Shown: positions 16,063-25,158, counted from the first letter of the stretch. The stretch: DNA of 64,000 nucleotides from Alphaproteobacteria bacterium (GCA_017308475.1 JAFKEU010000004.1:769226-833225); one strand, 5' to 3'. Numbers and translations: made by a program. Notes: a model not told the origin generated them from the letters alone.

Positions 16063-16809
16063 TTGCTTTCGCTTTCAGCCATCTCCAAACGCTTCAGCCC
16101 GACTCGGAAAGAGGGCGGCACCGAAGCCCTGCGCGACCTGTCCTTCGGCGTCGCCGATGGCGAATTCGTCTCGCTGCTGGGACCGTCGGGCTGCGGCAAG
16201 TCCACCGCGCTGCGCCTGATCGCGGGCCTCATGCCGCCCGACGCCGGCACCATCGCATGGCCGAACGGAAAGCCGCCCATCGGCTTCGTCTTCCAGGACG
16301 CCACTTTGATGCCTTGGACCGACGCGCAGAGCAATGTGCGCCTGCCGCTGGACCTTCAGCATGTACCGCGCGCCGAAGGAAACGCGCGCGCCGCCACGGC
16401 ACTCGCCCGCGTCGGCCTTTGCGGCTTCGAACGCGCCTATCCCCGCGAACTGTCCGGCGGGATGAAGATGCGGGTATCCATTGCCCGCGCGCTGGTAACC
16501 CGGCCCAGGCTGTTGCTGCTGGACGAGCCTTTCGCCGCGCTCGATGAACCAGCGCGCGCCGCGCTGAATGACGATCTGTTGCGGCTGTGGCAGGACGCGC
16601 CCGATCAAAAAAGCCTCACCGTGATCTTCGTCACCCACAGCGTTGGCGAAAGCGCCTATCTGTCCAGCCGCGTGCTGGTGATGACACCACGCCCCGGACG
16701 CATCGCCGCCGACATTGCATTGCCGCCCGGCCCCCGCCGGCGCCTGTCGCCGGAATTCCTGGAGATCGAACGGCGCATTGCCGCTGCATTGCCGGCGGCC
16801 GCGGCATGA
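16063..16809 (+). CDS. ABC transporter ATP-binding protein (nitrate/taurine/thiamine-precursor type)
   Basis: 248 residues. Walker A is GPSGCGKST, the Q-loop is VFQDATLMPW, the signature is LSGGMKMR and Walker B is LLLLDEPFAALD, followed by the switch His in VTHSVGES. It powers the importer made with the downstream permease. No in-frame ATG lies close upstream; the TTG at 16063 follows GGGGGG. The start region sits at the edge of a palindromic repeat, so the native 5' end may have been altered. Confidence 0.92.
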   Translation: MLSLSAISKRFSPTRKEGGTEALRDLSFGVADGEFVSLLGPSGCGKSTALRLIAGLMPPDAGTIAWPNGKPPIGFVFQDATLMPWTDAQSNVRLPLDLQHVPRAEGNARAATALARVGLCGFERAYPRELSGGMKMRVSIARALVTRPRLLLLDEPFAALDEPARAALNDDLLRLWQDAPDQKSLTVIFVTHSVGESAYLSSRVLVMTPRPGRIAADIALPPGPRRRLSPEFLEIERRIAAALPAAAA

Positions 16810-17585
16810 CGCGCCTGCGCGATATCCTGCTGCCCTTGATCGTGCTCGCCGCCCTGCTGGGCTTCTGGGAATGGAAGGTGGCGCACGACGCCATCCCTCC
16901 TTACGTCCTGCCCGCCCCCTCGGCCATCGCCCGCGCACTGGCGGAGAATTTCTCCTCCCTGATGGCCTCGCTCGCCACCACCCTCACCGTCACCCTGCTG
17001 GCCTTCCTCGCCGCCACCGCGTCCGCGCTGGCGCTCGCCATCCTCTTCTCTGAAAGCCGCACCGTTGAGCGCACTTTCCATCCCTATGCCGTGGTGCTGC
17101 AGGTCACGCCCATCGTCGCCATCGCGCCCCTGATCCTGCTCTGGATCGGCTATGACCGCGTCACCCTGGCCGAAACCCTGATCGCCGCACTGGTCGCCTT
17201 CTTTCCGGTCCTCTCCAACTCCACGCTGGGCCTGCGCTCGGCGGATTTCAATCTGGTCGACCTGATGCGCCTTTACGGAGCATCGCGCCTGCAAATCCTG
17301 TGGCGCGTGCGCCTGCCCACGGCCCTTCCCTTTCTGCTGTCGGGCATGAAAACCGCGGGCGGCCTGTCGCTGATCGGCACGGTAGTGGCCGAATTCGTCG
17401 CCGGCAGCGGCGCGGCCACCGGCCTTGCCTGGCGTATCGTGGAAGCGGGCAACCGGCTGGAGATCGCCACCATGTTCGCCGCGCTGGCGCTGCTGGCGGT
17501 AACGGGCGTTGGGATCTATGCCGCGCTCTCGCTGCTGGAATACTGGCTTCTGCGCCGCTGGCACGAAAGCGCAATCGCGCGCTGA
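16806..17585 (+). CDS. ABC transporter permease (BPD type, SsuC/ThiX-like)
   Basis: 259 residues, about six membrane helices, starting MTRLRDILLPLIVLAALLGFW. The EAA-type cytoplasmic loop lies in VDLMRLYGASRLQILWRVRLPTALPFLLSGMK, where it contacts the ATPase. The ATG overlaps the ATPase stop as ATGA. A longer open frame beginning at 16587 is only the overlap with the ATPase gene. Confidence 0.92.
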   Translation: MTRLRDILLPLIVLAALLGFWEWKVAHDAIPPYVLPAPSAIARALAENFSSLMASLATTLTVTLLAFLAATASALALAILFSESRTVERTFHPYAVVLQVTPIVAIAPLILLWIGYDRVTLAETLIAALVAFFPVLSNSTLGLRSADFNLVDLMRLYGASRLQILWRVRLPTALPFLLSGMKTAGGLSLIGTVVAEFVAGSGAATGLAWRIVEAGNRLEIATMFAALALLAVTGVGIYAALSLLEYWLLRRWHESAIAR

Positions 17586-17588
17586 ACC

Positions 17589-18842
17589 TTATCTGTGCAG
17601 CTTCACCGGCGCCGTCTCGCCCATCCGCGCCATGCCCAACAGGCCCACCAGAAGCGCCACCGACATGTACCAGGCCGGCGCGATCGGCGATCCCGTCACC
17701 GCGATAAGCCAGGTGATCACGAACTGCGCCGTGCCGCCGAAGATGGAAATCGCCAGCGCATAGATGATGCCGACCGATCCCGCCCGCAGCGACGGCGGCA
17801 GGGTTTCGGTCAGGCTGGCCAGGATCGCCGGTCCATAGAAGGCCACCAGTGCGCCCATCGCTCCCGACACCGCCACCAGGCCATAAAGGCTGGGCCAGTG
17901 CGTCAACGCCAGATAGAACGGCACGCCCAGCGCCAAAAGGATCAGCGTGCCGCCGATCATCACCTGCCGCCGGCCGATCCGGTCGCTCAGCCAGCCACTG
18001 AACAGGGCGCCGATCATGCCGCACAGGCCCGTGGCCGCGGTTGCGGCAAAGGCCAGCCGCGCGGGCATCCCCAGCGTATGGATGGCGAAGACGCCAATAT
18101 AATTGGTGACGTAGGTCGAGATGGTGTTGGAGGCCAGCATGGCGATGCCCATCAGGCCCAAAATCAGCTGCGGCCGCGAAAGCCGCGCGACCCTTGGCCC
18201 GCTTTCGATGTGAAGCGTCTCGGGCAGCCGCCTGCGGATGATCAGCGCGAAGGGCACCACCGCCACGCCCACCAGCATGGCAATGCGCCAGCCCCAGCTT
18301 CCGAACTGGGCGTCCGACAGAAGATTGGCCAGCGTCAGTCCCACCAGGCCGGACGCCAGGTTGGCCGCATACTGGGTGGCGTGCTGCAGCGAGACATAAA
18401 GCCCGCGCCGGTGCGCCGGCGCCGCTTCCAGCAGGAACGCGGTGGCCGGTCCAACCTCGCCCCCCAGGGCAAAGCCCTGCGCCAGGCGCAACAGCACCGC
18501 GATGATGGGTGCGGCCATGCCGATCTGCGCGTAGCCGGGCGTGACCGCCAGGCCCAGCATCGATCCCCCCATCAGCGCAAAACAGAACAGCATCGCCGGC
18601 TTCCTGCCGATGCGGTCGCCCAGGGGCCCGATCAGCGCCCCGCCCAGCGGCCGGGTCAGGAACCCGACCCCGAACGTCGCCAGTGTCGCCAAAAGGCTGA
18701 AGGTGGAATCGGTGGATGGAAAAAACGCCTGCCCGATCTGGACGGCAAAGAAGCTGAAGGTCAGAAAATCATAGAATTCCAGGGCGTTGCCGGCGATTAC
18801 CGCGCCAATCTGGCCGATTGTCAGCGTGCGTTGCTGCTGCAT
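17589..18842 (-). CDS. MFS transporter, metabolite:H+ symporter (MHS) family
   Basis: 417 residues with 12 predicted helices. Motifs: GNALEFYDFLTFSFFAVQIG in helix 1, TRPLGGALIGPLGDRIGRKP (the MFS loop 2-3 signature) and RLAQGFALGGEVGPATAFLLE in helix 4. These are typical of MHS carriers for small organic acids or osmolytes such as citrate, ketoglutarate or proline-betaine. The substrate is not evident. It converges with the ABC permease, 3 bp apart. Confidence 0.88.
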   Translation of the reverse strand: MQQQRTLTIGQIGAVIAGNALEFYDFLTFSFFAVQIGQAFFPSTDSTFSLLATLATFGVGFLTRPLGGALIGPLGDRIGRKPAMLFCFALMGGSMLGLAVTPGYAQIGMAAPIIAVLLRLAQGFALGGEVGPATAFLLEAAPAHRRGLYVSLQHATQYAANLASGLVGLTLANLLSDAQFGSWGWRIAMLVGVAVVPFALIIRRRLPETLHIESGPRVARLSRPQLILGLMGIAMLASNTISTYVTNYIGVFAIHTLGMPARLAFAATAATGLCGMIGALFSGWLSDRIGRRQVMIGGTLILLALGVPFYLALTHWPSLYGLVAVSGAMGALVAFYGPAILASLTETLPPSLRAGSVGIIYALAISIFGGTAQFVITWLIAVTGSPIAPAWYMSVALLVGLLGMARMGETAPVKLHR

Positions 18843-18969
18843 CTTGCCCCGTTCCCCGCCTCACTATGCCCAGTTCCCGGCGGACAATAATACAAAAATG
18901 CAGTGTTGTTTTTCAAAAACTACATCAAATGGCTGTTGAAGTCTTGATTTCCCCGGCCCGGCATGGGAC

Positions 18970-19323
18970 ATGACCCCCGCCATGGCCAATCCATCTCCTC
19001 AGGTTCTGACCGCCAACCGCCTCAGGGACGGCACCGTGCTTTATCGCAAGGGCGATGGCTGGGTGCTGACCCTGGCCGAGGCGGACATCTATGCCGACAA
19101 ACCCGCGGCCGATGCCGCGCTGGCCGCCGCCACCGACGCGCTGGTCCGCAACGAATTCGTGGCGCCCTATCTGTTCGAAGTCCGCCGGCAGGACGGCCCG
19201 GCCGTTCCGGTCAAGGAGCGCGAGGTCATCCGCGCCGCCGGTCCCACCGTCCATCCCCATACCGGCAAGCAGGCGGGCCAGCTGCCGCCCGACCCGGCCC
19301 GGACGAGCGACGCCCATGCTTAA
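18970..19323 (+). CDS. DUF2849 protein upstream of sulfite reductase
   Basis: 117 residues. It has the DUF2849 pattern QVLTANRLRDGTVLYRKGDGWV, then a helix with DAALAAATDALVRNEFVAPYLFEV. In Alphaproteobacteria this small cytosolic protein is almost always coded just before the nitrite/sulfite reductase, as here, where its stop overlaps the next start by 8 bases. The function is unknown, presumably accessory to assimilatory sulfite reduction. An ATG at 18982 is an alternative start. Confidence 0.85.
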   Translation: MTPAMANPSPQVLTANRLRDGTVLYRKGDGWVLTLAEADIYADKPAADAALAAATDALVRNEFVAPYLFEVRRQDGPAVPVKEREVIRAAGPTVHPHTGKQAGQLPPDPARTSDAHA

Positions 19324-21010
19324 TCCCACTCCCGTCCAGCCCAACATGTACCGCTACGACGAATTCGACGCCAAATTCGTGGCCGAGCGGGTGGAGCAGT
19401 TCGCCTACCAGGTCGAACGCCGCCTCAAGGGCGAGTTGACCGAAGACCAGTTCAAGCCGCTGCGCCTGATGAACGGGCTCTATCTGCAGCTGCACGCCTA
19501 CATGCTGCGCATCGCCGTGCCCTACGGCACTCTGTCGTCGCGCCAGATGCGCAAGCTGGCGCACATCGCGCGCACCTACGACAAGAATTTCGGTCATTTC
19601 ACCACCCGCACCAACCTGCAGTTCAACTGGATCAGGCTGGTGGACGTGCCGGCCATCCTGCGCGAGCTGGCCAGCGTGGAGATGCATTGCATCCAGACAT
19701 CCGGCAACTGCGTGCGCAACGTCACCGCCGACCATTTCGCCGGCGCGACGGATGAGGAGATCGAGGACCCCCGCCCCCTGGCCGAGATCATCCGCCAATG
19801 GTCGTCGCTGCATCCCGAATTCGTCTTCCTGGCCCGCAAGTTCAAGATCGCGGTCGGCGCCTGCGAAAAGGACCGCGCCGCGCTGCTCTATCACGACATG
19901 GCGGTGCAGATCGTCCGCAACGGCGAAGGCCGCATCGGCTACAAGGTGTTCGCCGGCGGCGGCATGGGCCGCACCCCCTATCTCGCCCATGTGATGAGCG
20001 AGTTCGTGGAACGCCAGGACATCCTGGCCTATCTGGAGGCGGTGCTGCGCGTCTACAACCAGGACAGCCGCCGCGACAACATCCACAAGCAGCGCATCAA
20101 GATCCTCGTCAACGCCATCGGGCCGGAGGAAATGCGCCGCCGCGTGATGCGAGAATTCCAGGAACTGAAGACGATGGGCACGCTGGAACTGCCGAGGGCC
20201 GAGCTGGACCGCATCGCCGCCTATTTCGCGCCGCCCGCCTTCGAGACAGGCCTGCCCGACACGATCCCCGACGCGGGCGCCGACTTCGCCGACTGGGTGA
20301 AGACCAATGTCCACCCGCACAAGGCGCCCGGCTACGCCATCGCCACCATCACCTTGAAGACGCCGGGCCAGGTGCCGGGCGACGCCACCGCCGAGCAGAT
20401 GGAAGCCATCGCAGATCTGATGGACGAATTCAGCGTCGGCGAAGTGCGCGTCAGCCACGAACAGAACCTGGTGCTGCCGCATGTCCGCAAGAAGGACCTG
20501 CCGGCCATCCATGCGAAACTGAAGGAACTGGATTTCGCTGCGCCCAATGCCGGCCTGATCACCGACATCATCGCCTGCCCCGGCCTGGACTATTGCGATC
20601 TGGCGAATGCGCGCTCGATCCCCATCGCCCAGAAGATCGCCAAAAGATTCGAAGACCTGGACCGCCAGCACGATATCGGCGAACTGAAGATCAAGATTTC
20701 CGGCTGCATCAATGCCTGCGGCCACCACCATGCCGGCCATATCGGCATCCTGGGCGTCGACAAGAAGGGCGTGGAGTTCTACCAGCTCCTGCTGGGCGGC
20801 TCGGGCGCCGAGGACGCCAGCATCGGTACCATCATGGGACCCGGCTTCACCGAACATGAGATCACCGATGCGGTCGAGCGGGTGGTCAACCTCTATCTGG
20901 CCAAGCGCGAAGCGGGCGAGCGCTTCCTCGACACCTATCGCCGCATCGGCATGGAGCCCTTCAAGAACGTCGCCTATCAGGAACAGATGTATGCCGCTCA
21001 TACGGGCTGA
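19316..21010 (+). CDS. cysI: Assimilatory nitrite/sulfite reductase hemoprotein
   Basis: 564 residues. Two ferredoxin-like siroheme domain repeats are present. The [4Fe-4S]-siroheme ligands are in IACPGLDYC (near residue 420) and ISGCINACGHHH (near residue 461). The N-terminus includes THTRTNLQ-type FTTRTNLQFNWIRL. It reduces sulfite to sulfide for cysteine synthesis; the DUF2849/DUF934 neighbours favour sulfite over nitrite. An open frame continues upstream to 19091, but the ATG at 19316, coupled to the DUF2849 stop, is the likely start. Confidence 0.93.
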   Translation: MLNPTPVQPNMYRYDEFDAKFVAERVEQFAYQVERRLKGELTEDQFKPLRLMNGLYLQLHAYMLRIAVPYGTLSSRQMRKLAHIARTYDKNFGHFTTRTNLQFNWIRLVDVPAILRELASVEMHCIQTSGNCVRNVTADHFAGATDEEIEDPRPLAEIIRQWSSLHPEFVFLARKFKIAVGACEKDRAALLYHDMAVQIVRNGEGRIGYKVFAGGGMGRTPYLAHVMSEFVERQDILAYLEAVLRVYNQDSRRDNIHKQRIKILVNAIGPEEMRRRVMREFQELKTMGTLELPRAELDRIAAYFAPPAFETGLPDTIPDAGADFADWVKTNVHPHKAPGYAIATITLKTPGQVPGDATAEQMEAIADLMDEFSVGEVRVSHEQNLVLPHVRKKDLPAIHAKLKELDFAAPNAGLITDIIACPGLDYCDLANARSIPIAQKIAKRFEDLDRQHDIGELKIKISGCINACGHHHAGHIGILGVDKKGVEFYQLLLGGSGAEDASIGTIMGPGFTEHEITDAVERVVNLYLAKREAGERFLDTYRRIGMEPFKNVAYQEQMYAAHTG

Positions 21011-21506
21011 AGACGGCCGCGCGGTCGCCGCCGCCGATAACTTTGTCCGCGTGGGCGATGAAGACGCACTGCCGGCCGATGTGGAGAAGGGGGGCGCGGT
21101 GACGGTGTCGCTGGCGCGCTTCCGGCGCGACCGCGAGCAGCTTCTGGCCCGCAACACGCCATTGGGCGTGCGCCTGAAGGCCGAGGAAAATCCCGAGCTT
21201 CTGGGCGAGGATGTCAGCCGCTTCGCCCTGATCGAATTGGAGTTTCCCAAATTCCGCGACGGCCGCGCCTTTTCCTGGGCACGGATGCTGCGCACGCGGC
21301 TGGGCTTTTCCGGCGAGATCCGCGCCGTCGGCGACTTCCTCTACGACCAGGTCAATTACCAGCGCCGCGTCGGCTTCAATGCCTGGGACGCGCCCGATCA
21401 CCTCACGCCCGAGCTGTTCGATCGCGCCTTTGGCGAGATGACCAACGTCTACCAGCCCAGCACCGACGGGAAGAAGACGATCCGCCAGTTGCGCGCGGGG
21501 CTTTAG
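20991..21506 (+). CDS. DUF934 protein of the sulfite reductase operon
   Basis: 171 residues. Matches DUF934: an N-terminal receptor-like strand (PLIRAEDGRAV), then RFALIELEFPKFRDGRAFSWARMLRTRLGFSGEIRAVGDFLYDQ and the C-terminal motif NVYQPSTDGK. In this pathway DUF934 follows cysI, overlapping it by 20 bp here. The usual next gene, cysH, is not found, so APS/PAPS reductase must be elsewhere. Confidence 0.88.
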   Translation: MPLIRAEDGRAVAAADNFVRVGDEDALPADVEKGGAVTVSLARFRRDREQLLARNTPLGVRLKAEENPELLGEDVSRFALIELEFPKFRDGRAFSWARMLRTRLGFSGEIRAVGDFLYDQVNYQRRVGFNAWDAPDHLTPELFDRAFGEMTNVYQPSTDGKKTIRQLRAGL

Positions 21507-21679
21507 TTTTTCCCCCTCCGGCGCGTTGCTCCAGCCACCGGCCCCTTTTCTGTGAAGGGGGGAAGCCGGGGTTTGTTGCTGCCGACGTGTCCGAAAATTT
21601 ATCTTCAGCCTCTTTTCGTTCAGCCGCCGTTCAGATGGCCGGGCCGAAAGTTCCGCCCGCATTTCAGATGGAAATTTCC

Positions 21680-22354
21680 ATGCCCAAGACCCTCCTGCCC
21701 ATGGTGGCGTCGCTTCTGCTTTGCGGCACCGCCACTGCCGCCCTGATCGTCACCAACGCCAGTGCCGGCCCCTCGACCGAGACCAGGCCAGTGATGGTGG
21801 CGCTGGCCGAAGCGCCCCATCTGGGCACCGTGATGGCAGCGCCCCCGGCCGATGCCGGCGCCGCGCCCGGGATGCGCGACATGAGAGGCCGCCGCGGCGC
21901 CATGTGCGGCGAGATCGGCGCCCGCACCGCCGGCCGGCTTGCCTATCTTGAGACCCGGCTCGACCTCGCCGCCGCCCAGACGCCGCTGTTCGACCGCTGG
22001 AAGAACACGCAGATGGCTGCCGCCCGGCGCCTTCAAGACAAGTGCGACGCCCGCATGAAGATGGACAAGCCCATGCGCGCCGCGGCTCGCACGCCGCTCG
22101 AACGCCTGGCGCGCGAGGAAGAGATGCTGAAGGCACGCCTGGCCGACATCAGCGCCGAGCGTCCGGCCCTGCAGGCCCTTTACGGCAGCCTGACCGACGA
22201 GCAGAAAGCCGAATTCGGTCGCGGCGGACACCGGATGGCCATGCGGATGATGCGCCACGGCCCCATGAACGGGCCCATGCGCGGCAGTCCCGGGATGCAA
22301 GGGCCTGCGGGCACGCCGCCCGATGCGCCGCCGCCGCCCGCGCCGCCCCAATAA
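21680..22354 (+). CDS. Periplasmic Spy/CpxP-like protein (LTxxQ repeat)
   Basis: 224 residues from the ATG at 21680 (GGAAA upstream; ATG 21668 is also possible). Signal peptide MPKTLLPMVASLLLCGTATAA. The central helices contain ETRLDLAAAQTPLFDRWKN and LYGSLTDEQKAEF, the two LTxxQ-type motifs of Spy/CpxP proteins that act as periplasmic chaperones or metal sensors. The C-terminus is rich in Met, His, Gly and Pro (MAMRMMRHGPMNGPMRG), which suggests metal binding. Confidence 0.75.
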   Translation: MPKTLLPMVASLLLCGTATAALIVTNASAGPSTETRPVMVALAEAPHLGTVMAAPPADAGAAPGMRDMRGRRGAMCGEIGARTAGRLAYLETRLDLAAAQTPLFDRWKNTQMAAARRLQDKCDARMKMDKPMRAAARTPLERLAREEEMLKARLADISAERPALQALYGSLTDEQKAEFGRGGHRMAMRMMRHGPMNGPMRGSPGMQGPAGTPPDAPPPPAPPQ

Positions 22355-22397
22355 GCCCACCGGGCAAGCCCACCGGCTTTCGCGGAACGGTCACGGA

Positions 22398-22483
22398 ACA
22401 GGGCGTCCATCCTTTTTGATGGTCGCACGGCCGACGGCTCGCTTCGCTCGCCTGGCCGCTGCTCCCGGGACGCCCTGTTTTTT
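22398..22483 (+). terminator. Probable long-loop terminator after the Spy-like gene
   Basis: Perfect 11 bp arms ACAGGGCGTCC / GGACGCCCTGT followed by six or more Ts. The 59-base loop holds a smaller palindrome (CGGCTCGCTTCGCTCG). The T run favours a terminator, although the large loop is atypical and it could be a repeat element. Confidence 0.55.
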
Positions 22484-22541
22484 CTTGCGCCCGACGCCCG
22501 CCTGCCCCAAACAGGCCCCGCAAAACCTGCCGAGGGGAGTC

Positions 22542-23711
22542 ATGAACGCTCCTGTCCGCCCCGCCGCGATGCCGCATTTCGCCACCATCGCCAAGGCAAT
22601 CGAGACGTTGAAGCCCACCGAACCCTTGTACCTGCTGTTCCCGGACAGATTTCGCACGGCGGCGAAACGGTTCCTGGACGGATTTCCGGGCGACGCGCTT
22701 TATGCGGTCAAGGCCAATCCCAGCATCCAGGCACTGGACCAGATCTGGGCGGCGGGCGTGCGCCATTTCGATACCGCCAGCCTGGGGGAGATCGAGCTGG
22801 TCAAGAACCGCTTTGCCGATGCGATCTGCCACTTCATGACCCCGGTGCGCATGCCGGGCGCCGCCAGGGTCGCGTTCGGGAAATACGGCGTCACCGACTA
22901 TGTGGTCGATTGCGACGCCTCGCTGGACAAGCTTCTGGCCGAAGTGCCAGAGGCGAAAAAGCTGCGCATCTTCGTGCGCGTCGCCACCCCGCTGGGCGGG
23001 GCGATCCTGGAACTGTCCAGCAAGTTCGGCACCACCCCCGCAGAGGCCGCGCGCCTGCTCAAGCGCGTGGCCAAGACCGGCGCCGCCCCCGCGCTGACCA
23101 TGCATGTGGGATCGCAGAGCCTGTCGCCCTTCACCTATGCACAGGCGATCGAGATGGCGCGCCGCACCGCCAACATGGCAAAGGTGCCGCTGGCGGCGCT
23201 GGATGTGGGCGGCGGCTTTCCCGGTCCCTATCTTGGCAACGACGTGCCGCCCTATCACTGGTATTTCGACACCATCCGCGAGTCCGTGGCGCAGATGGAC
23301 AATCCCGACATCCCGCTTCTGTGCGAGCCCGGCCGCGCCCTGTGTGCCGAGGGCATGGGCCTTGTCACGCTGGTGGTGCTGGCCAAGGGCGCCAGCCTCT
23401 ACATGAACGACGGCACCTATGGCAGCTTCGACGAACTGACCCTGCCGGGCTGGACCGGCGATTATCCGGTCAGCGCCTGGCGCCTGGACGCCAAGGGCGT
23501 CGCGCAGAAGCTGGAAGGCACGCCCAAACCCTTCCGCGTTTTCGGTCCCACCTGCGACACGCTGGATGTGCTGCCGCGCCCCGTGGTGTTGCCGCAGCAG
23601 ACCGGCGACGGCGACTTTTTGCTGTGGGAGGCGATGGGGGCATATTCGGTGGCCGTGCGCACAACCTTCAACGGCTTTTATCCGGATAGTTGGGCCGTCA
23701 TCGGCGATTGA
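22542..23711 (+). CDS. Ornithine decarboxylase, group IV PLP enzyme (alanine-racemase fold)
   Basis: 389 residues. PLP-binding lysine in ALYAVKANP (near residue 51), HVGSQS motif, GGGFPGPY phosphate loop, CEPGRALCAEG, and the catalytic Cys in GPTCDTLDVL, the eukaryote-like ODC arrangement. It makes putrescine from ornithine; lysine as an extra substrate is possible. The ATG at 22542 has GAGGGGAG 6-8 bases upstream; the longer open frame from 22323 is not needed. Its last five codons are part of a 92 bp tandem duplication. Confidence 0.9.
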   Translation: MNAPVRPAAMPHFATIAKAIETLKPTEPLYLLFPDRFRTAAKRFLDGFPGDALYAVKANPSIQALDQIWAAGVRHFDTASLGEIELVKNRFADAICHFMTPVRMPGAARVAFGKYGVTDYVVDCDASLDKLLAEVPEAKKLRIFVRVATPLGGAILELSSKFGTTPAEAARLLKRVAKTGAAPALTMHVGSQSLSPFTYAQAIEMARRTANMAKVPLAALDVGGGFPGPYLGNDVPPYHWYFDTIRESVAQMDNPDIPLLCEPGRALCAEGMGLVTLVVLAKGASLYMNDGTYGSFDELTLPGWTGDYPVSAWRLDAKGVAQKLEGTPKPFRVFGPTCDTLDVLPRPVVLPQQTGDGDFLLWEAMGAYSVAVRTTFNGFYPDSWAVIGD

Positions 23712-23899
23712 GGCTTGCTGCCCGCTTCGCGGGCGTTCGGCCGGGCGAAAGCTCCACCGGAGCTTTCGCTGATCCGTCCTCACGGGCCGTCATCGGCGAT
23801 TGAGGCTTGCTGCCCGCTTCGCGGGCGTTCGGCCGGGCGAAAGCTCCACCGGAGCTTTCGCTGATCCGTCCTCACAGGCCGTCATCGGCGACTGAGGCT
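23694..23899. repeat. 92 bp tandem repeat, two full copies and a partial third
   Basis: Copies begin at 23694, 23786 and 23878, a spacing of exactly 92 bp. Each unit starts with the last codons and stop of the ornithine decarboxylase gene (AVIGD-stop), then contains a GCCCGC-TTC-GCGGGC hairpin and a perfect GCGAAAGCTCC-ACC-GGAGCTTTCGC hairpin. Copies 1 and 2 are identical until the last bases; copy 3 stops after about 22 bases. The second hairpin is probably the gene's terminator, present twice. Confidence 0.95.
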
Positions 23900-24063
23900 C
23901 ATGCCCGCTCCCCAGGATGCTGCCTGAAGTGGCATTCGTAACCCTTGCTTAAATCTTCTCCTTCTAGATATCCCCACATGCCTGATGGAACCCGTGGCGG
24001 CGCGGTCCATACGGCCAACAAACCGGGCGAGTGCCGGGGGGCGCGAGGTCAGAGGGCAAGATC

Positions 24064-24576
24064 ATGGGTCAGCCACGGCTGAACCTCAGCAAGGTGCGCT
24101 GTCTGCTGGCGGACCGGGACGTGTTCACCCGCGGATTGATCGCCCAGATGCTGCGCGGTTTCGGCATGGGCACCATCCAGATGGCATCCAATGGCGAACA
24201 GCTGCGCGAGCTGGTGACCAAGGAATGCCCCGATGTCTGCCTGATCGAAGCGGCGCTGCCCGACATCGAAGCCTCCGAACTGATCGCCTGGATCCGCAAA
24301 CAGCCCGAGCCGCTGCGCTTCGTGCCGATCATCGTGCTGTCCGGGTATACCCAGCTGCGCCTGGTCACGGCGGCGCGCGACGCCGGCGCCAATCTCGTCA
24401 TCCGCAAGCCCGCCTCCGCCCAGATGCTGTTCGACCGGCTGGCCTGGGTCGCCAACAGCCGGCGCCCCTTCATCGAGAACGACAATTTCTTGGGGCCCGA
24501 CCGGCGGTTCCGCAAGGGCCCGCCGGCGAAGGCCAAATCCCGGCGCAAGACCGACGTCACCGGAGAGCCCGCATGA
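24064..24576 (+). CDS. Receiver-domain protein lacking the phosphorylatable Asp, with GPDRR tail
   Basis: 170 residues. CheY-like fold from about residue 8 to 128: acidic pair in LLADRD, a Ser in IIVLSGYTQ, and the conserved Lys in VIRKPAS. The phospho-acceptor position reads LIEAALPD, so Asp is replaced by Glu. The C-terminal tail RRPFIENDNFLGPDRRF is a motif seen on alphaproteobacterial single-receiver proteins and is shared with the protein at 37671-38204. It is coupled to the next gene by ATGA. It may be constitutively on, or signal without phosphorylation. Confidence 0.8.
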   Translation: MGQPRLNLSKVRCLLADRDVFTRGLIAQMLRGFGMGTIQMASNGEQLRELVTKECPDVCLIEAALPDIEASELIAWIRKQPEPLRFVPIIVLSGYTQLRLVTAARDAGANLVIRKPASAQMLFDRLAWVANSRRPFIENDNFLGPDRRFRKGPPAKAKSRRKTDVTGEPA

Positions 24577-25085
24577 AACAGTTGCTTCATTTCCCCAGGA
24601 CCCGCCTGTCGGAAGGGGCAAGGGCATTCGGCGGCGTCACGCGCGAGGAGGCCATCAAGGGCGCTCTGGACCAGATGGAATCCATGCGCGGCGACGCCGA
24701 CCTGGTGATCGAAAAAAGCATCGCCACGCTGGAACAGATCGCGGCCGCGCCGCAGGACGGCGGCTTCTTTTCGCCCGGCCAGTTGTCGGCGATGCTGGCA
24801 CGCTGCGACCAGATCGTTACCCTGGCGGGGACCTTCGGCTACCGCGCGCTGGACGCGGCCACCTGCTGCCTGTGCGATCTGCTGGAGGGCCTCAGGCAAT
24901 CGGGCCTCAAGGACATTGCCTCCATCAGGGTGCATGTTCGCACCATGCGCCTTCTGGCACCCGGCGCGCCCCCGCTGGCGGCCGGCCATCAGAACAGGGT
25001 GCTGGCGGAGCTGACCAAGATCTTAGCCCATCACGGCTTTGCCCGCGCATCCGACATGGCGGACAAGGCGGGCATCGCTTCGTGA
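24573..25085 (+). CDS. Helical protein of unknown function coupled to the receiver gene
   Basis: 170 residues, not recognised. It appears all-helical, with a central LARCDQIVTLAGTFGYRALDAATCCLCDLLEG helix and a conserved-looking HVRTMRLL segment, which could form a four-helix (Hpt-like) bundle. No transfer histidine motif is obvious. Its ATG overlaps the receiver stop, so the two products probably work together. Confidence 0.65.
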   Translation: MKQLLHFPRTRLSEGARAFGGVTREEAIKGALDQMESMRGDADLVIEKSIATLEQIAAAPQDGGFFSPGQLSAMLARCDQIVTLAGTFGYRALDAATCCLCDLLEGLRQSGLKDIASIRVHVRTMRLLAPGAPPLAAGHQNRVLAELTKILAHHGFARASDMADKAGIAS

Positions 25086-25158
25086 CGCGCAAAAGCCGGA
25101 CAGGGAAAACGAAACGTTAAGCGTAATGCGCCAGCATGGGGATCGAGGATCGCCTCCC

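Noticed and set aside
23694..23899. CRISPR array
   Set aside because: The 92 bp units are contiguous tandem copies without spacers, and no cas gene is present.
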